In this document: positions 49,620 to 58,347 of the stretch, one piece after another
Numbering within the stretch: position 1 is the first letter of the stretch
Layout of the letters: each line of letters begins with the position of its first letter
Source of the DNA: Rhodococcus aetherivorans
Lineage (GTDB): Bacteria; Actinomycetota; Actinomycetes; Mycobacteriales; Mycobacteriaceae
Assembly (NCBI RefSeq): GCF_011058165.1
Contig: NZ_JAALEG010000002.1
Span: 62,001 to 126,000, forward strand
DNA: 64,000 bases
Reading direction: 5' to 3'
Notes under the pieces: model-generated
Databases searched by the model: none
Told to the model about the DNA's origin: nothing
The model's input: the letters and a program-made list of their open reading frames with translations, nothing else
Translations under genes and position numbers: made by a program

Positions 49620-50358
49620 ACACCTGGGATATCTCGGGCCGGTCCGCTCGGTGAGCTCCCTGGTGACCGAGGGACCCCGGTCGCTGTTGCGCCAATCGTG
49701 GGCGCCGAAGGACATGCGCGGCGGCGGCACCATCAACGCCGACGGGTTCGGGGTGGCATGGTGGGGTGCCGACGGCTTCGGCCGCTACCGGAACCCCGCT
49801 CCGATCTGGTCCGACCCCTTTGTCGCCGAAGGCCTTTCGCACATCAGCGCCGGAGCCGTCATGGCGTCGCTGCGCTCGGCGACGGAGGGCATGCCCGTCG
49901 AGCGCTCGGCCTGCGCCCCGTTCACCCGCGACGGCTGGGCGTTCAGCCTCAACGGGCTGGTCCGCGGGTGGCCCGGTTCGCTCGTCTCGCTGGCCCAGCG
50001 CCTGCCGGTGGCCGAACTGCTGCAGCTCGAGTCGCCCACCGACGCGGCCGCGCTGTGGCTGCTGCTGTACTCGCGGCTGCGTTCCTCGCGGCCCGAGCAG
50101 GCGCTGATGCGGCTCGTCCACGACGTGCTCGCGGTCGCGCCGGGTTCGCGGCTGAACCTGTTGCTGGGCAACGGTTCCGGGTTGTGGGCGACGGCCTGGT
50201 ACCACTCGCTGTGGACCCTCGTCGACGAGGACGTCGCCGTGGTGTCCTCGGAACCGTACGACGACGATCCGCGCTGGCGTCAGGTGCCGGACCGGCACCT
50301 GGTCAGCGCCCGACCGGGACACCTCATCGTGTCCCCCATGGAGGTGGCCGTTTCATGA
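49612..50358 (+). CDS. egtC: Ergothioneine pathway glutamine amidotransferase-fold hydrolase EgtC
   Basis: 248-residue Ntn hydrolase that removes the glutamate from gamma-glutamyl-hercynylcysteine sulfoxide. Cys2 (MCRHLGYLGP) becomes the N-terminal nucleophile after Met removal. NADGFGVAWW, GAVMASLRSATEGMPVERSACAPF and GWAFSLNGLVRGW are the class II amidotransferase motifs. It overlaps egtB by 8 nt in another frame and egtD by 4 nt. Confidence 0.95.
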   Translation: MCRHLGYLGPVRSVSSLVTEGPRSLLRQSWAPKDMRGGGTINADGFGVAWWGADGFGRYRNPAPIWSDPFVAEGLSHISAGAVMASLRSATEGMPVERSACAPFTRDGWAFSLNGLVRGWPGSLVSLAQRLPVAELLQLESPTDAAALWLLLYSRLRSSRPEQALMRLVHDVLAVAPGSRLNLLLGNGSGLWATAWYHSLWTLVDEDVAVVSSEPYDDDPRWRQVPDRHLVSARPGHLIVSPMEVAVS

Positions 50359-51311
50359 CGGTGGACGTGTACCTGACCCCGGAGCAGCTCGACGAGTCGC
50401 TGCGGGCCGACGCGCGCCGCGGGCTGACGTCGTCGCCGAAGTGGCTCTCGCCGACCTGGCTCTACGATGCGCGCGGCGGCGAGCTCTTCGACCGGATCAC
50501 CCGCCTGCCGGAGTACTACCCCACCCGCACCGAACGGGCTCTGCTGCAAAAGCATTCACCGGAACTGGCCGACGAGGCCCGCCCCGAGATGCTCGTCGAG
50601 CTCGGGTCGGGCTCCTCCGAGAAGACGGAGATCCTGCTCGACGCGCTGCAACCGTACATCCATACGTACGTACCGCAGGACGTGTCGGAGGCCGCCCTGC
50701 AGCCCGCGGTGACCCGGCTCTCGGCCGAGTACCCGGACCTGACGGTGCGGGGCGTCGTCGGAGACTTCACCGGCTCGCTCGCGCACCTGCCCGGCGGCGG
50801 ACGCCGCATGATCGCGTTCCTCGGCGGCACCATCGGCAACCTGGCGCCCGCCGAGCGCGCCGCGTTCCTCACCGATCTCGCCGCCGTGCTCGAGCCGGGG
50901 GAGTGGCTGCTTCTCGGCATCGGCCTCGTCACCGACCCGGACGTGCTCGTGCCGGCCTACGACGACGCGGCCGGGGTCACCGCGGAATTCGACCGCAACG
51001 TGCTGAACGTGCTCAACAACCGGCTCGGTGCGGACTTCGAACCCGGGAAGTTCCGGCACGTCGCCGTGTGGGACCCGATCAACGAATGGATCGAGATGCG
51101 GCTCGAGGCCACCGAGCCCATGACCGTCCGAATTCCCGGGCTGGATCTCGAGATCTCCTTCGCGGCGGGTGAGCAGCTGCGCACCGAGATCTCCGCCAAG
51201 TTCCGTCTCGACGGGATGGGCCGTGAACTGACCGAGGCCGGGTTCGTCGTCCGGCGCGAGTGGATCGATCCCGACGGGAGGTTCGCGCTGATCGGCGCGA
51301 GCCGCGCCTGA
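50355..51311 (+). CDS. egtD: L-histidine N-alpha-trimethyltransferase EgtD
   Basis: 318-residue SAM methyltransferase converting histidine to hercynine, the first committed step to ergothioneine. SPKWLSPTWLYDARGGELFDRITRLPEYYPTRTERALL at the N-terminus, SAM motif LVELGSGSSEKTEILLDAL, VPQDVSEAALQ, FLGGTIGNLAPAERAAFL and VLNVLNNRLGADF. The terminal EISAKFRLDGMGRELTEAGFVV matches EgtD. The ATG at 50355 overlaps the egtC stop. A hairpin follows the stop codon. Confidence 0.95.
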   Translation: MTVDVYLTPEQLDESLRADARRGLTSSPKWLSPTWLYDARGGELFDRITRLPEYYPTRTERALLQKHSPELADEARPEMLVELGSGSSEKTEILLDALQPYIHTYVPQDVSEAALQPAVTRLSAEYPDLTVRGVVGDFTGSLAHLPGGGRRMIAFLGGTIGNLAPAERAAFLTDLAAVLEPGEWLLLGIGLVTDPDVLVPAYDDAAGVTAEFDRNVLNVLNNRLGADFEPGKFRHVAVWDPINEWIEMRLEATEPMTVRIPGLDLEISFAAGEQLRTEISAKFRLDGMGRELTEAGFVVRREWIDPDGRFALIGASRA

Positions 51312-51317
51312 GCCGCG

Positions 51318-51342
51318 CGTCGGCGGTCCCGGGCCGCCGACG
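51318..51342 (+). terminator. Terminator after egtD
   Basis: A perfect 9-bp stem (51318-51326 with 51334-51342) and a 7-nt loop, directly after the egtD stop. Confidence 0.6.
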
Positions 51343-51392
51343 GCAGGAAGCCGGTTGGACAGCACCGGCCCGGCCGCGCGAGGCTGGCAGAC

Positions 51393-52589
51393 GTGACGTC
51401 GACCCGGCCCGTGCTGACCACCCCCGTGCTGCTGCTGATGGCGGCGGCCACCGGTTTGTGCGTGGGCGGCAACTACTTCAACCAGCCCCTGCTCGACTCG
51501 ATCGCCGCCGCTCTGGGCACCTCCCACTCTGCCGCCGCAGCCACCGTCACCATCGCCCAGGTCTCCTACGGCCTCGGCCTGCTGTTCCTGGTGCCGCTCG
51601 GTGACATGTTCGACAAGCGCCGCCTCACGGTGGGGCTCATGCTCGCCGCCGCGGCCGGCCAGGCAATCAGCGGCTTCGCCCCGGACATCGCGGTGCTGGC
51701 CGTCGGCACGGCGATCGCAGGGCTGTTCTCGGTGGCCGCGCAGGTGCTGGTGCCGTTCGCCGCGACCCTGGCCACACCGGAGCGCAGCGGCCAGGCCGTC
51801 GGGACGGTGATGAGCGGGTTGGTGCTCGGCATCCTGCTCGCCCGAAGCGTCGCCGGGCTCCTCGCCGGCGTCGGCGGCTGGGCCACCGTCTACCGGGTGA
51901 GCGCCGCCGTGATGGTCGTGGTCGCGCTGGCCCTGTGGCGGGTGCTGCCGACGTCGCGACCCGCCGAGCGCATCGGTTACGGGACCACGCTGCGTTCGCT
52001 CGGGACCCTCGTGCGCACCCAGCCGCGGCTGCGCACCCGGTCGCTGCTCGGCGCCCTGTCGTTCGCGTCCGTGAGCGCCCTGTTCTCGACGATGGCGTTC
52101 CTGCTGGCCGGCGAACCCTACGGTTTCGACGAGGTGCAGATCGGACTGGTGGGCCTGGCCGGGGTCGCCGGCGCGGTGATGGCCAACCTCACCGGCCGCC
52201 TCGCCGATCGCGGGCTCGCGCAGCTCACCTCGGGCGCCGGCGCGGCGGTGCTCGTCGCGTCCTGGGCCGCGCTGGGCGCCGGCGCGTACTCGCTGGCGTG
52301 GTTCCTGATCGGGATGGTCGCGATCGACCTGGCGCTGCAGGCCATCCACATCAGCAACCAGAACATCGTCTACGCGCTGGCGCCCGCGGCGCGTTCCCGC
52401 ATCAACGCGGTGTACATGACGACGTACTTCATCGGCGCCGCTGCCGGTTCGGCGCTCGGCGCGGTCGCGTGGACGAGCGCCGGCTGGACCGGGGTGTGCG
52501 TGTTCGGGGTGGCGGCGGCCGTCGTGACCGCCCTGGTGTGGGTCGCGGACCTGCGGGTGGCGCGACGAGCCGTCGCCGTGCCGGCCTGA
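51393..52589 (+). CDS. MFS transporter
   Basis: 398-residue protein with 12 predicted helices. The loop 2-3 motif appears as LGDMFDKRRLTVGL, and GNYFNQPLLDSIAAALG near the N-terminus is typical of the MFS group once called YnfM/AraJ-like. Its substrate is unknown. GTG 51393 has GAGG about 9 nt upstream. It is 81 nt after egtD with a hairpin between, so it is probably a separate unit, though its position would also suit ergothioneine export. Convergent with the next MFS gene with a 4-nt gap. Confidence 0.85.
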   Translation: MTSTRPVLTTPVLLLMAAATGLCVGGNYFNQPLLDSIAAALGTSHSAAAATVTIAQVSYGLGLLFLVPLGDMFDKRRLTVGLMLAAAAGQAISGFAPDIAVLAVGTAIAGLFSVAAQVLVPFAATLATPERSGQAVGTVMSGLVLGILLARSVAGLLAGVGGWATVYRVSAAVMVVVALALWRVLPTSRPAERIGYGTTLRSLGTLVRTQPRLRTRSLLGALSFASVSALFSTMAFLLAGEPYGFDEVQIGLVGLAGVAGAVMANLTGRLADRGLAQLTSGAGAAVLVASWAALGAGAYSLAWFLIGMVAIDLALQAIHISNQNIVYALAPAARSRINAVYMTTYFIGAAAGSALGAVAWTSAGWTGVCVFGVAAAVVTALVWVADLRVARRAVAVPA

Positions 52590-52593
52590 GGTG

Positions 52594-53877
52594 CTAGTGG
52601 ACGGCGGACTGCGCGACGTGTGCGGACCGTCGCGCCAGGACCGGAAGGATCACCAGCGACACCGCCGCACCGGTCAGCGCCAGGGCGGGGAACCCGGCCG
52701 CCGCGACGACGAGCCCGGAACCCAGGCCACCGCCCGCCCCGGCGAGTGCGACGAACAGGTCCGCGGTGCCCTGCGTGGCCGCGCGGGACTCGAGCGGCAC
52801 CGCATCGGTGACGAGCGCGGTGCCGCTCACCAGGCCCAGGCTCCACCCGAAGCCGAGCAGGCCCAGCGCGAACGCGAGCGCCGCCACCGAGTGCGGCGGG
52901 GCCAGCGCCGCGGACACCCCGGAGGCCAGCAGGACGAGTCCCGCGGCGGCCGCGACCCGGTAGGGCCCGACCCGGTCAACGAGCATCCCCGCGATCGGTG
53001 AGGGCAGGAACATCGCCGCAACGTGGATCGCGATGACCACGCCCGTCGCGCCGACGTCGTGCCCGTGGTCGCGCATGTGGATCGGCGTCATCGTCATCAC
53101 CGCCACCATCACGAGCTGCGTCACGATCATGACCACGACCCCGGCGGTCACCGCGGGCGTCCACGGCCGGCCCGGCGCCGGCGGGTCGCCGGCCGGCGCC
53201 GGATCCTCGCCGACGGTGCCGCTCAGGTTTCGCGCGACGGTGCCGCTCAGGGTTTCCGCGGCCGCGCGGCTGCGGGCGAGCAGGAGCGGGTCCGGGCGCA
53301 GCAGCACCCACAGGACGACGGCGGCGAGACCGTAGGCGACGCCGGAGAGCACGAACGGCCCGGACAGCCGGGGAATGCCCCACGATTCGGCGGCGTCACC
53401 CATCACGGTGGTCAGGTTCGGGCCCACCACCGCCCCGAGGGTCGTCGCCACCAGCACCGTGCTCACGGCGCGGCCGCGCCGCGCCGGGGCGGCCAGGTCG
53501 GCGCCCGCGTAGCGCGCCTGCAGGCTCGTCGCCGTGCCCGCGCCGTAGACGAACAGGGCCGCGAACAGCAGCGCCGCGGTGTCGAGCGCCGCCGCGGCCA
53601 CCACGCCCGCGCTGCCGATCGCGCCCGTGGTGTAGCCGAACGTCAGGCCCCCACGGCGCCCGGCGCGCTGCGAGATCCGCCCCACGGCGACGGCCGCGGC
53701 CGCCGACCCGATCGTGAACAGGGCGCTCGGCACCCCGGCGAGACTGGTGCTGCCCAGCATGTCCTGCGCGAGGAGCGCGCCGACGGTCACGCCGGCGGCC
53801 AGGCCCGCGCCGCTGAGGATCTGCGCGGCCACCAGCACGGTCAGTACGCGGCGCTGTTCCGGGATCGGTTCGGTCAC
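52594..53877 (-). CDS. MFS transporter
   Basis: 427-residue MFS protein with 12 helices. Motif A-like VGRISQRAGRRGGLTFGY lies after helix 2, and GMLVDRVGPYRVAAAAGL is the C-half counterpart. A central loop rich in Pro/Ala with a small duplication (SGTVARNLSGTVGEDP) joins the halves. The HMRDHGHDVGATGVVIAIHVAAMFLPSPIAG stretch recalls drug-efflux relatives. Start GTG 53877 (VTEPIPEQRRV). Divergent from the methyltransferase gene, 54 bp apart. Substrate unknown. Confidence 0.83.
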   Translation of the reverse strand: MTEPIPEQRRVLTVLVAAQILSGAGLAAGVTVGALLAQDMLGSTSLAGVPSALFTIGSAAAAVAVGRISQRAGRRGGLTFGYTTGAIGSAGVVAAAALDTAALLFAALFVYGAGTATSLQARYAGADLAAPARRGRAVSTVLVATTLGAVVGPNLTTVMGDAAESWGIPRLSGPFVLSGVAYGLAAVVLWVLLRPDPLLLARSRAAAETLSGTVARNLSGTVGEDPAPAGDPPAPGRPWTPAVTAGVVVMIVTQLVMVAVMTMTPIHMRDHGHDVGATGVVIAIHVAAMFLPSPIAGMLVDRVGPYRVAAAAGLVLLASGVSAALAPPHSVAALAFALGLLGFGWSLGLVSGTALVTDAVPLESRAATQGTADLFVALAGAGGGLGSGLVVAAAGFPALALTGAAVSLVILPVLARRSAHVAQSAVH

Positions 53878-53931
53878 AGCCGGGAGGGTACGCCGGTAAC
53901 GTCGGCGGTGACCCGGCGGTAAGGAGACACG

Positions 53932-54573
53932 GTGACCGATTCGGAGAAGGTCGAGAACGAGAACGCCCGCGTATCGCGGATCTTCGACGAGATGTCGAAG
54001 AACTACGACCGCGGCATGGGCCTGGTCGAGCGGCTGATCCTCGGGCCGGCCCGGCACTGGGCGGCCGCGCAGGCCCGCGGCCGCGTCGTCGAACTCGCCG
54101 TCGGCACCGGGCTCAACCTTCCCCTCTACGGGCCGGAGGTCGAGCACGTCGTCGGCATCGACATCTCACCGAGGATGCTCGAACTCGCCCGGGCGAAGGC
54201 CGCCGCCGATCCGCGCGTCGAACTGCGGGAGGGCGACGTCCAGGCCCTCGATCTGCCCGACGCGAGCGCCGACACCGTGCTCTCGACCTTCACGTTCTGC
54301 ACCGTGCCCGACCCGGCCCGCGCCGCCGCCGAGGCGCACCGCGTGCTCGTCCCCGGCGGCCGCGTCGTCCTCGCCGAGCACGGCCCGTCGACGAACCGGG
54401 CGCTGCGCGCCCTGCAGCGGGGCATCGAGCCGCTCAGCATCCGCTTCGGCGCCGACCACCTGCTCCGCGACCCCGTCCCCTATCTCACCGAGGCCGGCTT
54501 CGTGGTCGACGACGTGCACCGCACCGGGCGGATGGGCATCGTGTTCCGGGTGCGCGCCCACAAACCGGCGTGA
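53932..54573 (+). CDS. Class I SAM-dependent methyltransferase
   Basis: 213-residue methyltransferase of the UbiE/PhpC-like type. SRIFDEMSKNYDRGMGLVERLIL precedes motif I VVELAVGTGLNLPLY, motif II VVGIDISPRMLELARAKA, then EGDVQALDLPDASADTVLSTFTFCTVPDP and VLVPGGRVVLAEHGPSTN. Motif I has AVGTG rather than the usual D/E-x-GxG. The substrate is unknown; lipid or quinone methylation is plausible. GTG 53932 has AAGGAG about 8 nt upstream. Convergent with the LuxR regulator. Confidence 0.85.
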   Translation: MTDSEKVENENARVSRIFDEMSKNYDRGMGLVERLILGPARHWAAAQARGRVVELAVGTGLNLPLYGPEVEHVVGIDISPRMLELARAKAAADPRVELREGDVQALDLPDASADTVLSTFTFCTVPDPARAAAEAHRVLVPGGRVVLAEHGPSTNRALRALQRGIEPLSIRFGADHLLRDPVPYLTEAGFVVDDVHRTGRMGIVFRVRAHKPA

Positions 54574-54579
54574 CCTCCC

Positions 54580-54646
54580 CCCGAGCCGAGCGAACGTGCC
54601 ATCGCGTCGATCTGCGGAGATGAGCGATACATTCGCTCGGTTCGGG
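54580..54646. terminator. Branched terminator hairpin between converging genes
   Basis: A 15-bp stem (54580-54594 with 54632-54646, one G-U pair) encloses an inner ATCGC/GCGAT stem. It lies between the methyltransferase stop and the LuxR stop. Confidence 0.7.
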
Positions 54647-54684
54647 AGGGGACGTCGGCGCCGGAAAGGGCCGCGGAAGCGTGC

Positions 54685-57243
54685 CTAGAGCTCACCGGTC
54701 ACCGGCAGCAGCCGCAGCTCCCGCGCCCGGGTGATGGCCTCGACCCGGGTGTGGACCTCGAGCTTGCGGTAGATGCTGCGCAGCTGCGTCTTGACCGTGT
54801 TCGGGGAGACGAACAGGAGCCGGGCGATCTCGCTCTGCGGTGATCCGTCGGCCAGCAACGCGAGCACCTGCCTCTCCCGCGGGGACAACTCGACCCGCAC
54901 GACCTCGTCCGGGAACACCGCCTCGACGGAACCGCCCGGCACCGCAATACCGCTGCGCTCGACGAGCTCTCGCCGATGCCGGTCCGGCACGGTCGTGAAG
55001 GCGCGCCTATTGCCGAGCGTCCGGGCGAGCGTGCAGGCGCGCTCCCAGCACACGATCGCGGACCGGGGATTGCCGAGATCGAGCTGCGCGGCGGCGTCCA
55101 GCAGCAACGCCTCGAGATGGGCCCGCGGGAATCCGCAGTCCGGCCACGACACCCGCGCGAGCTTCTTGGCGGCCCGGTCGGGACTCCCACCGAGCAGATC
55201 CACCCGCGCGTCGGAGACGACGAGTATCGGATGGTGCCGGGGCTCCTGGTCCGCCACGGCGCGGGCCAGGTTGCCGTTGCCGAGAGCCAGGTGCAGGTCG
55301 ATCTCCGTCGCGGTGAGCAGCGTCCGGGAGAATGCGCCGTCGCCGTGCCGGTGGGCGTGGCCGGCGACGGTGTGGTGCAACCACGTCAGACCCGCGTACG
55401 CCTCGAGGGTGAGCAGGGCGTGCTGGGCGTGGGCGTAGGCGACGAACCCCCACAGCTCCTCCCGATCGCTGGGCGCGCCGAGCAGCTCGATCATCGACTC
55501 GGCCGCGCCCACGTCGAGCGCGTCGAGATGGGTCAGGGCCGCGGCGACCCGGCCGCCGACCTTGACGAGTTCGCCGAAGAGCCCGTCGGACGGTTCCGTC
55601 GTCGCCTCCCGGTCGAGCCACCGGCGGGCGCGCGGGACGTCGCCGACCAGAGCCCAGTTGAGCGCCGAGCTGCCCGCGGCGTTCTGGACGATGTAGGGGG
55701 TGTCCGCGGCGACACCGCCGCGGTAGGCCAGTTCGAACTGCCGGTTGGATTCGGCCAGCTCCGCGACGAGCTGGAAGGTGATCGCCCACTGGACCCGCAG
55801 CAGCGGCAGCTGCGGGGTGATGTTGTCCGGCTGGTGCAGGAGCATGCTCTGTACCAGCGGCTCGAGCCGTCGCGTGCAGTCGGCGCCCTGGACGAAGTCC
55901 CCGGCGACACGCAGCGCGAGCGACTGCACCGTCGCCAGGTGCAGGACGTTCGCGGCGTCCGGCCCGGCGCCGAGCGTGTGCAGCTCGTCGGGTTCGCTCG
56001 GAAGCGACGCCCGCAGGATGGGGTGATCGGCGAGCATCTGCACGAACAGCGCCCGTCCGGCGAGCACCGCCGGGTAGTCCTCCAGGAAGTCCTCCGGGAT
56101 CGTCCGCAACACGAGGATGAGCACCTCCAGGTGCTCGGAGACCATCTCGCCCCAGCTGCGCTCCACGATGCCCGCGGCCATCGTCCAGTTGCGAGCCTCG
56201 GCCGCGTACACCGCGGCCTGCGCCGGCCGGCCCGCATCCCGGTGCAGGCGCGCGAGAAAGGTCATCAGCTCGTCGACCCGTGCGGGCTCCTCCTGCCGGG
56301 CCTGTTCCAGTACCGCCGACCGCAGGGCCGACGGCCACGACCACGTCCGTGTCTCGTCCGCCTCGTCGACGACGAGCAGGCCTCGCGCCTCGAGACGGTC
56401 GAGCAGCGCGGCCGGCTCGGGCCGGCCGGTGAGCTCAGCGGCGAGTTCCGCGTCGAGATCGCGGGCGGCGACGACGCACATCGCGAACGCCCGTTCCTCG
56501 GCGGTGAGCGTGTCGAGCAGACCGGACGCGAACCCGGCGATGGCGACGGCCAGGTCGGGGGAGGGCCGGCCCTCCTCGTCGACCGGTGCGCCCCGGTGCA
56601 GCCGGGCGACGTTCAGGGCGCCCGAGATCAGCTGGGGCAGCCCGCCCAGGGCGCGGCACAGGTCGCCGTACTCGTCGATCCCGAGTTCCACCCCGGCGGC
56701 GCGGAAGAGTTCCGCCGTCTCCCGGGGCGTGAACCGGAGGTCGTGGGCGGAGACGAACGTGCAGTCGAGGCCCGCCGCGGCCACGGTGGCGGACGTGGTG
56801 CTGCCGCGAAGACAGACGGCGACGTCCACGGACGGGCAGCGATCCAGCAGCTGCCGGATCGTCGGCAGCAGGTCGTCGAGGGCGGTGCCGGGGAGCCCGT
56901 CGAGGACGAGCAGGGACGGCGTTCCGCCGAGGGTCGAGGCGAGCCGGTCGACCGGGTCGCCGGCCACGACATGGTCGCCCAGCACCGCGCACGCGTCGGA
57001 CCAGATGCGGTCCGGTGCCCCGTCGTCCGTCGCCGCCGGCACCCACGCGACGTCGCGCCCGGGTACGCCGCCGCCGTGCAGCCACGTGGCGAGCAGCGTG
57101 CTCTTGCCGAACCCGTCCGGTGCGTGGACCACCGTCAGCGCAGACCCGCGGTCGAGCATCTCGAACAGGCGAGGACGGGGCAGCGCGGTGGCCAGCGCCC
57201 GCCACGTCGGTACCCCCGTACGGCCGGCGCCGGGGACACTCAC
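54685..57243 (-). CDS. Large ATPase-LuxR transcriptional regulator (MalT/LAL-like)
   Basis: 852-residue regulator. The N-terminal P-loop ATPase has LFEMLDRGSALTVVHAPDGFGKSTLLATWL (Walker A about residues 45-52) and SLLVLDGLPGTALDD. A winged-helix and helical TPR-like middle follows (about 280-770). The C-terminal LuxR HTH reads LSPRERQVLALLADGSPQSEIARLLFVSPNTVKTQLRSIYRKLEVHTRVEAITRARELRLL. GTG 57243 has GAGAGGAG 6 nt upstream; the open frame continues further upstream but without SD or similarity. The inducer and targets are unknown; no obvious target operon is adjacent. Confidence 0.88.
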   Translation of the reverse strand: MSVPGAGRTGVPTWRALATALPRPRLFEMLDRGSALTVVHAPDGFGKSTLLATWLHGGGVPGRDVAWVPAATDDGAPDRIWSDACAVLGDHVVAGDPVDRLASTLGGTPSLLVLDGLPGTALDDLLPTIRQLLDRCPSVDVAVCLRGSTTSATVAAAGLDCTFVSAHDLRFTPRETAELFRAAGVELGIDEYGDLCRALGGLPQLISGALNVARLHRGAPVDEEGRPSPDLAVAIAGFASGLLDTLTAEERAFAMCVVAARDLDAELAAELTGRPEPAALLDRLEARGLLVVDEADETRTWSWPSALRSAVLEQARQEEPARVDELMTFLARLHRDAGRPAQAAVYAAEARNWTMAAGIVERSWGEMVSEHLEVLILVLRTIPEDFLEDYPAVLAGRALFVQMLADHPILRASLPSEPDELHTLGAGPDAANVLHLATVQSLALRVAGDFVQGADCTRRLEPLVQSMLLHQPDNITPQLPLLRVQWAITFQLVAELAESNRQFELAYRGGVAADTPYIVQNAAGSSALNWALVGDVPRARRWLDREATTEPSDGLFGELVKVGGRVAAALTHLDALDVGAAESMIELLGAPSDREELWGFVAYAHAQHALLTLEAYAGLTWLHHTVAGHAHRHGDGAFSRTLLTATEIDLHLALGNGNLARAVADQEPRHHPILVVSDARVDLLGGSPDRAAKKLARVSWPDCGFPRAHLEALLLDAAAQLDLGNPRSAIVCWERACTLARTLGNRRAFTTVPDRHRRELVERSGIAVPGGSVEAVFPDEVVRVELSPRERQVLALLADGSPQSEIARLLFVSPNTVKTQLRSIYRKLEVHTRVEAITRARELRLLPVTGEL

Positions 57244-57408
57244 GGCAACTCCTCTCGATCGGTCGGTCCACGCAAGCCTGCATGTGCGGTCTCCACCGAT
57301 ACCCCGGTGTCCCCGACAGACCCTTCGGCACGGGCAGACTACCTGGTCTCTTACGGATCGAGGGGAGGGATGTCCGGTATGCGTAGTCCCACCAGGTGAT
57401 ATATGCGA

Positions 57409-57465
57409 CGAGGGGGAGGTTGTCGACTGCGGCACTCGAACGATGCCGCGACAACCTCCCCCTCG
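57409..57465 (-). terminator. Long hairpin after the zinc-ribbon gene
   Basis: A perfect 17-bp stem (57409-57425 with 57449-57465), with CGGCA/TGCCG pairing inside the loop. It starts 15 nt past the stop codon of the minus-strand gene at 57481 and lies upstream of the LuxR regulator. The rest of 57244-57480 shows no gene. Confidence 0.7.
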
Positions 57466-57480
57466 GGGCGAGAAAGTTCC

Positions 57481-58155
57481 CTATCGGGTGGCGCTGAGCC
57501 GGGCCTTCTCCAGGGCAGCCAGGGTGCGCAGGACGGTGGCCTTCTGCTTCTCGAGGTCACCGCGGCGGGCGCGGGCGGCGAGGCCGGACTGCTCGGCGAC
57601 GAGGGCGAGCTGCGCGTCGATCGCGGAGAGCTGGTCGAGCAGCGCGAGGGCGCGGTTCTGGATCTCGTCGACGTCGACGTCGACGGCGCCGGTGCGCACC
57701 GGCGCGGGGGCCGGCTCGGAGGCGGCGCGCTGCGACGGGCGCGACGAGGACGTGCGCGGCGTGGCGGTCCGGCGCGCCGGGGCGGTCTCGGCGACGACGG
57801 CGGCGGCGCGGGGGCGCAGGGCCTTGCGGACGAGGGCGGGGTCGGGCTGTTCGGCGAGCCGGATGTCGTTGAGGACGCGGCGTGAGTCGCGGGCGGCCTT
57901 GCGGTGCTCGTACTCCTCCTCGTCGTCCGACTGCAGGGTGCCGCCGATGGGACGCAGGCCGTACATGCCGACGAACTTGCGCGCCTCGTCGATGATCGAC
58001 TCGTGCGTGCGGCAAGTGGCGCAACGGGGTTCGTTGCGGAACTCCTCGACGGAATCGGTGTCGCCGCACCAGACGCAGGCTCCCGGCCTCCACCGCCGGA
58101 CGGTCTCGAGTTTCGCGTTTTCGGTGGGGGCCTCGAGGGTTTGAGCGTCGATCAC
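57481..58155 (-). CDS. Zinc-ribbon and coiled-coil protein, hypothetical
   Basis: 224-residue protein of unknown function. Near the N-terminus GACVWCGDTDSVEEFRNEPRCATCRTHESII has two CxxC pairs, a likely zinc ribbon. The middle (about 90-160) is basic and Ala/Pro-rich. The C-terminal 65 residues (DVDEIQNRALALLDQLSAIDAQLALVAEQSGLAARARRGDLEKQKATVLRTLAALEKARL) form a predicted coiled coil. GTG 58155 (VIDAQTLEAPTENAKLE) is preceded by AGGTGG. The gene has its own hairpin terminator. 58156-58347 upstream shows no other gene. Confidence 0.7.
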   Translation of the reverse strand: MIDAQTLEAPTENAKLETVRRWRPGACVWCGDTDSVEEFRNEPRCATCRTHESIIDEARKFVGMYGLRPIGGTLQSDDEEEYEHRKAARDSRRVLNDIRLAEQPDPALVRKALRPRAAAVVAETAPARRTATPRTSSSRPSQRAASEPAPAPVRTGAVDVDVDEIQNRALALLDQLSAIDAQLALVAEQSGLAARARRGDLEKQKATVLRTLAALEKARLSATR

Positions 58156-58347
58156 GAGGAGCCACCTTAAGTCAAAGCCGGCCCGGTCGGTCGGGGGGGT
58201 CCTGCACGACCTGCGGCTGAGGGATGTGGGAGTGATGAAGATCATGTTAACCGTCGGCGTCCGGGCGGCAAAGTCTTGTGCCACACGACTTTCCATACCG
58301 ATCGGTTTGCCGAGGGGGCTCGGAATCGACCGCGATGCGAACGCTTT

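Noticed and set aside
54574-54684. Small RNA gene in the methyltransferase/LuxR gap
   Set aside because: The hairpin is fully explained as a terminator shared by two converging genes, and no promoter was seen.
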